A DNA stretch of 64,000 bases from the NCBI GenBank assembly GCA_030549175.1, contig JAUKUA010000001.1, positions 2,418,001 through 2,482,000 of the forward strand, in the 5' to 3' direction. The position numbers were made by a program, and so were the translations under genes. Positions 56,560-64,000 of the stretch are shown in pieces (position 1 is the first letter of the stretch; each line of letters opens with the position of its first letter). Below the pieces are notes generated by a model, which saw only the letters and a program-made list of their open reading frames with translations, had not been told where the DNA came from and made no database searches. The stretch is from Lasiosphaeris hirsuta. Lineage: Eukaryota > Ascomycota > Sordariomycetes > Sordariales > Lasiosphaeriaceae.

Positions 56560-58283
56560 GGTAAATAAAGCAATAATATCAGAAACCGTGAATGACAGGT
56601 GATGTGTGTTTCCAAGGTCAGAATAAAAGATGGGACGTTCAAATCTTTGGGTGCGTTGTTGAGAAAGCTTGCCTCTGGCTGTTATGACATGTGGGACTGG
56701 GTTTGTTGTACGGCTTGGGAGTGGCGATATTGTCGGGAATAATAGGTTCTAGTGGCTTCAACGCCTAGACCTCGGACGAACTAAACCCATTGCCCAGTGA
56801 CACGAGGGTACGCGCAAGCAAAACCACGGCGTAGCGATTCTGCGGAGAAAACATCCCGGGTCTAGAACAGTTCAGGCAAAAACAAATGCTCCAAAAAAAA
56901 AACATAAAAAAAACATGGGTGCGCCACACCTCTGCTTGAAGGTCGGAAAAAAAAAGAATAAAAAGGGGGAAATGTCCCACAAGTAGGCGGTCAGACCTCA
57001 AAAAGCAGCCATGCGGTTGCAGTCGTACAAGGTCCGATCTGGTAGTACGATCAGCAGAAGATCGAGTCGTCTTACATGAAAATGCAATCCAGGCAGGGCC
57101 ATACACTGGCTGCCGCCAAACTTGGCAGGGTATATGTCGCCTACCAGCCGGCGTGTTCATATCGTGACAATGGGCTCAAGCGCTCACGGGACTGCTTCAG
57201 GAACTCGCCGGTCATGAGACCAAGGGCGTGAGCAGGCCCAATAGCGTGATACCTCATATCATCCGAGTCCGCTACTACCTTAGAGGCCACCACGGGAGCG
57301 GGGCAACCAGCCAAGAGCCAGCGTCACGGTCATCGCCTTCCCTACGCAATGAGCTCGAGACATCGCCGACACAGACAAAGCAAAGGCAGCAAGCAAGGCC
57401 GATATCGCTGCTGCTAACAAGGAGGCTCCGTAGAAGGAACTGAAATCAAATTGTCCCACTGCGCACATGCGATGCGATGATGGAGGCTTATTGCAATCCA
57501 GCCCCTATTTGTTCATTATCGCAAGACCTCAAAGCCAGAGGCTGTCTACGGTAACCTCTTCTTCTGCTCGTGAAACTCCTTTTGAGAAGCATTGAAGGTC
57601 TTTTCAGACGTGGGAAAGGCCTCGTTTATGCTGGATATGCCTTTCGAAATACCCGAAATGCCTTGATAACTCACTTATGGGGGTGTTATGTGCCAAGAAA
57701 ACCAGGGATGAAGCATATGGTTGGATGAAAGTGCGTACGTGCTCAGTCACGGGAACGACTCGTCGGAATATTCCTTGGCTGTGGTATGTCCGTCTTCCGG
57801 CCAAGAGCCTTAGGATCAGGGACAGCGGGTACTAAATGTGATTTGGTTTCGATTCGATTCCTCGGGGGCCTTGAGGGACCAGCACCAGTTCGGAAGTTGA
57901 GGGATTCTCGGGAACAAGGAGCCTACGGAGGCGATGCGAGGACGAGGATGCGTATGTGGAAATTAAGCTGAGTAGCTTACTCTTCAACGCAAACTTTGAT
58001 GCTGTTCCACGGAGAACCAAAAACACAACTCTACTCACATGAGGCTTGATATAAAGAAGCCTCGACTCTGTATATGGTAACTCCAGACTCCCCATCCACC
58101 TCATGACTACACATAACTTTCAACAGACAGAACCTTTAGCCACTTACCATAGTGAAAACGTAACATCAGCTGATCTCTACCCAGCTGCCTTCTTGTACTG
58201 TACATACAACTCCACGCTACCCTCCCAGCGCGCAAACATAAAGCCCAACGTACCAGACGTTCCCAGCCCGGCACAGCCCAAAA
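56560..58283. other. Intergenic, 1.72 kb
   Basis: Between the GATA gene's start and the 3' end of the Cys-rich/TM gene, both on the minus strand. A-rich runs at 56895-56960. Frames of up to 131 codons have no domain. No gene supported. Confidence 0.5.
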
Positions 58284-59269
58284 TCAATGCCCATTCGCGT
58301 AGCTTGGCTGCCGCGGATAGCTGCCCATCTCGTGCGGTCGGGGTTGAGACGCAAGCTCGTAGCTCTCGGGCTGCTGCTGGCCTCCGTAAGGACCCTGCGG
58401 TGCTCCGTAGGGGCTCGGGGCGGGAGCACCGTACGGGCTATACGGTTGGATGTGTCCCTGGTCCTGGTACTGCGGGGGCGGGGGCGGGGGGGCGTGGCCG
58501 AGGACTGGAGGTTGGTCGTCGAGTGCGTCTTGGACTCGGATCCGGCAAGGGGCACCACCGCTGCGGCCCGGGCCCGCCGTTTCCTCAGCTGCACGCATAG
58601 CGTGATGGCGGCGATGGCTAGGCTCGGTATGCCGACGCCTAGACTCGCGGCCAATGCCACGATGTCCGACTGGCTCAGCCCCCCCTTAGCCTCGGGAGTA
58701 CCGGTGACGGTCGAGGTCGCCCCGGCTCCCGTGGCCGTTGCTGCGCCATCCGGGTTGGCGGCGGCGCCGGGGTTTGTCTCGGAGCCGGAGCCGGCACCGG
58801 CCGTGGCCGTCGCTGTCGTCTTGGCGGGTGTCTTGAACGAGGTGGTGCTCTGCGCCACGTTGGCCGTCGCGCAGTAGCCGTCGTAGATGGCGAGCATGTT
58901 GGTCACCTCGTCGGGCCAGCTGTCGATGGACTTGGCGCAGTTCCGGCTGACGCAGGCCGACACGTACGACGTGGCCGACGACCCGAGCGGCTCGCTGCAG
59001 TAGCACGCGTTGATGGGCGCGCATCGGCCGCAGCCCAGCTCGGCGGCGAGGTCGTAGAAGCCAGCCACGTTGCAGGGGTAGATTCCGTTGTCCCTCAGGC
59101 ACCCGGCGGCGCATGCCCGCGCTGTCGAGTAGGCTATTTCGCTCGCGATGCTGATGTCGGCGAGGGGCCCGTTGGTGACGTCTGCTGCCAGCGACGGCGT
59201 CAGTTGGACGGCGACGAGTCCCAATATGGGCAACACTTGGCCCCGGCCGCGGAGTGGTTTCCCGATCAT
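58284..59269 (-). CDS. Secreted Cys-rich single-TM protein with a homopolymer frameshift
   Basis: The ATG at 59269 starts a signal peptide, then a Cys-rich ectodomain (~35-140; ACAAGCL, LGCGRCAPINACYC, SACVSRNCAKS, YDGYCATA), a Thr/Ala/Gly-rich stalk, a TM segment (~205-225) and a basic stop-transfer RKRRARA. The tail frame then shifts at a C7 run (58486..58492): upstream is THSTTNLQSSATPP, downstream a Pro/Gln/Tyr-rich tail with PPPQYQDQGH and a stop at 58284. With one extra C the tail would follow directly (328 aa). Without it the frame runs to 58217 with an Arg-rich tail of poor codon use. The architecture is that of fungal plasma-membrane sensor-like proteins; function unknown. Confidence 0.78.
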
Positions 59270-60472
59270 GGTGTACTCTTCGAAGCTGGTTTCGAGGCTG
59301 GTGGAGGTTCGAGATGCTTCGGTTCAGTGTTGAGAAGACGGCCAAGTCCAACAAGGGACGAAAGGACGTGGGGGGGGGGGGGGGGGGTAAACAAAAAGTA
59401 TTCGTGCTGCTCCAGAGACAGAACCAACTCGGAGTTGATGAAAGCTTGGCCGCCTCAGCTGCGGCTGTTGGGTGCCTCTCAGGTCCTCCAATTGCAGGGG
59501 AAGAAATTCCGAGATTGAGCATGCCGAGCATGCCAAGATCTGCGTGGCGTCGGCTTTTGGGCAGTTTGGATCTAGATCTTGGGTCAGTGCGAGCGATTGG
59601 CAGACACGCGAGGGGAGAAATCACGTTCCTAGTCAACGCGTCTCCCCCGTCGAATGGAAGTAGGTCGGTTCCTGAGGTCCCCTTTATCAAGTCGAGACAG
59701 CCGCCCATCCGGATGCAAGCCGATGGGCAGCAGTCTTCAGCCCTAGGACATCGAGATAACACACACACTCCTTGTCCCAATGAGGCATACGGCCCGAATT
59801 ACACGAATGCCAAGATGCTATCCCACCGCACACGCCGCCGCGTGCGATCCCTTGGGCTCGCATGTACACCACTCTTCCTTTAGAAATACCATCCATGACA
59901 TTGGCGATGTGCTTTCCGCAGCCCGTCCACGTGCTGAGGTCTGCAACACATACATGTAGGTAAGATGTCTCAGAAGGGGATGAGAGAGAAGGCCGTACGG
60001 CAGTGGCTGCATTTCGATTTCAGACCACATGGTCCAATCAGATCCTGTCCCTCAACAGAGAGCTCCGATGCTCAAGTTTTCGTTGTCGGGAAGACGCGCC
60101 GCAGGGTTTTTTTTGGATCTAACTTGGATGGTGCGCCGCCTATGGACCGAGGTTTCCTTTTCTGGGTACAAAAGCCGACATGATGTCCGACGAAATCATT
60201 TCCATGGTTTTATCACAACATAACTAGTTGTCAGGTCCTGGCTGCATTACCCGGCTGTGACCTAAGGTATTCGTGTCATTCTCCCCCACCCGAGGACTCG
60301 AGCTCATCGGTCATCTTGGACGCACTCTACTACCCTCTTCGTTCTCTGGTCGCATGCTGTACTGACCAGTTATCAATGCCTCAAGTCATTTGCACGATAC
60401 TGAGACATCCCGCTTCCGGATTAACTGCATTACTAATTACATTACTTTCCATTTAGACAGCAGTCAGCTTGC
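59270..60472. other. Intergenic, 1.2 kb
   Basis: Upstream of the Cys-rich/TM gene, with a G18 run at 59370-59387, about 100 bases before its start. A long minus frame over 59270-59780 continues as a shadow of the coding exon. No other gene seen. Confidence 0.55.
59370..59387. repeat. G18 homopolymer
   Basis: Eighteen guanines in the leader region of the Cys-rich/TM gene. Confidence 0.95.
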
Positions 60473-62533
60473 TCAATAGTAATATTCGACATACCTCACC
60501 TTTTTGATACCCTTCTCTTCAGCACGCCTCTTCATCAGGATATCGCCGCCGGTAACCGTCCCACCCGTCAACGGCGCCGTGAGAATACCTGCCTTGACCA
60601 GGTCCTGCGCCAGCTTCACCAGCAGCCCGTCGCAGCCCTTGGCAACCATGATGTCCACCCCCACCGGGAAAAGCTCATCGTGGTTCGTAATCGCACTGAG
60701 CGACGACACCTGTCCCAGAGGGAACGTCGAGTCTGGCGCTTCGGAGAAGACACTGATACGCCCCGGGTTGAATCCGAACGGCACGCCGGGCTCGCCACCG
60801 TATCGATTGCGCGGGATCTGGTCGCCCTGGATGGAGGGGTACAGCACAAAGCCCGACGAGCACTGCCCGGGTTGGTCGACGGTGGGCAGAATCACCGAGT
60901 TGAACCAGTCCATGAATATGGCCTTTTCGCGCTTGGCGGCCTCGTAGTCACCTTCTGACAGTGTGTCACCGTAGCCCCACCGAACCAACGGAACGGGGTT
61001 GACGAAGGGGTGGCGGCCGTCGTGGATAGCTTAGGGCGGGGGGCGGGGGGGTTAGCCGCCGGCAGAGGTACGTGCAAAGAACTTGAGGCCCAGGAGGGAA
61101 CACCGACCTGCGTAATCTGCGTAGAACGGATCGCGGACGAGGGCAATCTGCTCCTTGGTGATCAGTGTGGCGTATGTGGTATTGAGGAAGTCTCCGAGCG
61201 GGATGCCAGCCGCCTCGGCAGGCGTTGAAGCGTCCCATGCGGTGTCCAACTCGAGAGGCTCTATAGTGCCATTGACAAAGGTGGCAAGAGCGTTAACAAA
61301 GCTGGTCATTATAGCGTCTGCCGCGCTAGATTCGGGACCTGTAGGGTCGGAAGGAAAATAAATGGTGCGGATCTTGTTCGGATATTTGACCTGGGTGTTT
61401 GCCAGAGACTTGTAGTTGTCGCCATACAGAACCGCGTTAGCCGTGTCCCAAAGATAAGGGTCGCGGACCAGAAAACCTGGCGTGTCAAGAGTGGGTGAGA
61501 GTGGCATGACCTTGTCAAGGGAGGCCAGGCCGTGAGATGGGCGGTTGCCGAATAGCCCCTGGACCGCAGCAGGATTCCGGATACTGCCGCCAGTATCACT
61601 ACCGATCGCGATATCGAGCCATTCGTACGAGGCAACCGAGGCACCACCCCCCGATGATGAGGAAGATGCGTCCTGATAGCCATCTCCACGAGGGTTGAAC
61701 GGCATATGGTAATCGACCCAGTCCGCCGTGGCGCTCTCGCCATTCGCGAACTGTGACGTCTTCTGAAGACCGATTACCTGCGCACCGGCGTCGATGAGGG
61801 CCTGAACTGCGGGTCCGGTGCTTTCACTAGCTGGATATATGCTGTACCAGGCTCTGTTTCCGTTTGATCCCTTCATGCCAGCTAAGCGGTAGATGTCCTT
61901 GACTCCAAGACGGACGCCAGCGAGAGGTTTCGCAGCTGTCTTGGTGAAATACAAGCGCGAAGGGACACCCACAGTCAGAGCGGCCGAGCCAGGGATCTGA
62001 GCCGACAGCACCTGGAACTTTCCACCTGGAGTTGGAATCAGGGGCTCCGTAAAGGCACCGGCAAAGTCCTCGTATAAGCGGTAGACTGGATGGAGGAAAC
62101 CAGTAGCCATTTCCAAGAAGTATGGACCGGATGGGATCGAGGTGTCGTCTATTGACAGAATAGTGGACAGGTCGCGAGCAGCGGTTCCCCTCTTGGTCAA
62201 GCACGTGATAGAGCCGGCCAAAAAGATGGCCTGGGCAAAGGCGGGCTGAAAGACATCATCGATCTTGGACCAGTTGGCGAAGAGAGATGGGAGGGCTTCT
62301 TCCGCAACGGCGCCTTGTACCACAGTCACTGGTTTGAAGCCAAAAACACTAGGGACGGTCGGAAAGGCGGTTGGCTTGACGAGAACTTTGCCGGAGGAGA
62401 ATGGGGAGATAAAGTAGTATACATCGTTGAGGGTTACCGATAGACCGTTCGAGGCGAGTTGTGCCGAGGCGGCTGATAGCTTGATGCAAGAAACGAGTGA
62501 CAAGAGCGACAGGCCCAAAGAGCGAACTGACAT
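60473..62533 (-). CDS. Secreted amidase-signature hydrolase
   Basis: Exons 61108..62533 and 60473..61029, 660 aa. The 78-bp intron has a weak GTCGGT donor and a CTAAC branch; read-through ends 12 codons later. A signal peptide follows the Met at 62533. A long N-terminal region (~30-195) precedes the amidase domain, where the catalytic Lys is in GVKDIYR (~210), and the Ser-rich, Gly-rich stretch [13 protein letters not shown] and [12 protein letters not shown] (~290-320) carry the cis-Ser and nucleophile Ser. The C-terminal part has SVILPTVDQ and a final [11 protein letters not shown] recall relatives annotated as scytalone-dehydratase-like Arp1, a poor label for an amidase. Substrate unknown. 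Confidence 0.85.
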
Positions 62534-63679
62534 GGTACTACATTGGTTTACCATGTTCAAGAATGGTTGAGTCGATAGGATACTGAGGAATTGTGTAACA
62601 CTTGGGAGTCGGAATCTGTAGGGGCGGCGGGATGGCTAAATACCTTACGTTAGGTGCTGCCAACCAAGCGAGTCCGACATTCTGCCCATGAAGGCGACCC
62701 ATGGCTTGGGAATCAAGCAGGGACAAGGTCAGTTCCTGGTACTACTTTATAGTACCCCAGTTAGCGGCACAAAGGCAATGGTTTATTGAGGTTGATAGCC
62801 ATGATTGGCCGTCTCGGAACTTATCTTTTGGCAAGCAGATGGGAGGATGCTGCTAGGACGGCAAAAGGCAACTGGGATATGCGGGTGCCTTGGTATAGCG
62901 CTACCTGCAAGGAAGAAAGGCGTGCAGGATGTGGTTACAGTAGCTCGTGGGAGCGTTCCGGCCGACGGCTCACGGCAAGGAGACACGGCGCAGCTGGTCA
63001 TCAATGCGATGGGCAACATAGCGTGGCTGGTTGGCAACAGCAATGACAAAGCCATCGGCATGGCGGGAGAGGCTCAAGAGGGTGACAGTCAGTCCAGACG
63101 CCAATCCCACTGTAACCCTGCTGTGACCCTCCGGTGCGACCTTGCCAGGCTGTGCTGGCTTACCCGTCCGTGCGTGCTGCGCAAGAAGCCGGGTCAGACG
63201 GTCACTGGGACCGAGGGCGAGTTCATGTCGTTGTTGCGGATTTCATTGACTATTCAACAAAATAGCTGGCCATGAGTATTCGACAAAATGACTAGCCATT
63301 AAGGTTGCGTTGCAGAAGAAACATGGGAAATTGTGACAGTATGACTGCCTCATCTGGTGTGGTTGTGCGGGGTATTCCTCGCATCTTGGGGAGGGCTGTG
63401 CGCGCCCCGCCCCCACCCTGCCATGGAAGCTGGAAACGCGGCTTTCTCCTTCCTCATGAAGACAATCAATACAAATCCATTTCCATGATAATGACTGGGT
63501 ACCCTGGGTGGAGGAATGCGCCATCCGGGAAGTCACCTCACCTTACCCACGGTCCGACCCGCCGTGACACATTGTGTCCAGGCTCTTGGTTGCTGCCCTT
63601 CTTTCTCGCATCACATCCTCCATCTCTTCCCATCGATTCCTCCCCTCACCCTGTTCTGACCGATGAAGATCCCAGGCAG
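62534..63679. other. Intergenic, 1.15 kb
   Basis: Upstream of the amidase gene and downstream of the HET-like gene at the edge. Frames of 86-156 codons on both strands (62783..63275, 63305..63769) show no domain. The last one overlaps the HET-like gene in antisense. Confidence 0.5.
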
Positions 63680-64000
63680 TTACTGCAGTTCCACGGTATC
63701 GAGTTCGCCTTCTCGAAACTGTTCCCCATGCATTATACCATGGACCAGTACTGGGCTTACGTATCTTAAGGTGGAAGTTCCTCGAAGCAGTATCGGTGCC
63801 CGAACTCCAGCAGCAAGATAGATTGTGTCACCCTCAACCATCTCCAGCGATCCTGAACCTGCCATCTTTGTTGTGAGAACGAAAAGACCCCTCTCCTCGC
63901 CTGCAAGTCTGTTGACGGTCCGCACAAAGTAGTCGAAGGCGACCCGATTGCCTTGTAGCTTCGACAGCATCGCCTCCTCAGTTCTGCTATCGGGTCTGTG
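63680..64000 (-). CDS. HET-like incompatibility protein, C-terminal end, 5' partial
   Basis: The frame is open from the right edge to a TAA at 63680..63682; 106 residues are visible. The sequence has the closing pattern of fungal HET proteins: FVRTVNRLAGEERGLFVLT (an ordered turn), MVEGDTIYLAAGVRAPILLR (the typical G-D-x-V segment before a strand with PxxLR), and VSPVLVHGIMHGEQF (the VHGIMDGE motif). The HET domain itself would lie beyond the window. HET proteins act in vegetative incompatibility and programmed cell death in known fungi. An ATG at 63970 lies inside the frame and need not be the start. Confidence 0.7.
   Translation of the reverse strand, partial: HRPDSRTEEAMLSKLQGNRVAFDYFVRTVNRLAGEERGLFVLTTKMAGSGSLEMVEGDTIYLAAGVRAPILLRGTSTLRYVSPVLVHGIMHGEQFREGELDTVELQ

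Noticed and set aside
58686..59780. Minus-strand frame of 364 codons
   Set aside because: It overlaps the Cys-rich/TM gene in another frame, and its product is Arg/Pro-rich without features. The signal peptide and Cys pattern are in the other frame.

Overview
The window is nuclear DNA of a filamentous ascomycete, most likely a sordariomycete (Sordariales-like). The evidence is: short introns of 46-90 bp with GT..AG ends and CTAAC/CTGAC branch sites just before the acceptor; GC-rich third codon positions; Zn2Cys6, HET, Goodbye/NACHT and sedolisin families typical of such fungi; a dispersed single 5S rRNA gene that reads like the Neurospora one; and a cyclophilin gene organised to make mitochondrial and cytosolic forms from one locus, as in Neurospora. 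Genes are single transcription units on both strands with no operons. All exon joins given here were worked out by hand from reading frame, splice signals and family resemblance.

Left part (1-16.5 kb): a 5'-truncated NLR (Goodbye-NACHT-TPR-Cys cluster) converges on a conserved fungal protein with a HicA-like C-terminus; then a TPR-SET methyltransferase-like gene, a GNAT acetyltransferase, a membrane-anchored hemerythrin-like protein and a Ctr copper transporter with a cysteine-rich tail. The Ctr gene carries an in-frame TAG in its conserved N-terminal motif that an alternative acceptor would skip. Middle (16.5-36 kb): a Zn2Cys6 regulator, a four-TM MARVEL-like protein whose frame continues for about 310 codons after a single TAG, an ENTH-domain clathrin adaptor, cyclophilin, RNA polymerase III subunit RPC34, an MFS transporter, a caspase-like relic, a small unknown gene, an ankyrin protein and an NTF2-like protein.

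Right part (36-64 kb): a decayed FAD-linked oxidoreductase, a GH2 glycosidase with a homopolymer frameshift, a sedolisin-like protein that has lost its catalytic residues, the 5S rRNA gene, a TRI14-like secreted beta-propeller, a VIT/vWA protein, an AUR1/IPT1-like PAP2 protein, an MDR enoyl-reductase-like enzyme, a small GATA-finger protein whose frame is hidden across three short exons, a secreted Cys-rich/TM protein with another homopolymer frameshift, an amidase, and the C-terminal end of a HET-like gene cut by the right edge.

There is no single pathway. Housekeeping genes (ENTH adaptor, cyclophilin, RPC34) sit among accessory ones. Non-self recognition and cell-death families recur (NLR at the left edge, caspase-like relic near 32.5 kb, HET-like gene at the right edge). 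A striking property is the number of damaged or marginal genes: four in-frame TAG codons in three genes, two single-base homopolymer frameshifts, one internal deletion and one pseudoprotease. Long mononucleotide tracts mark several gene borders and introns, so some lesions could be assembly errors rather than biology.
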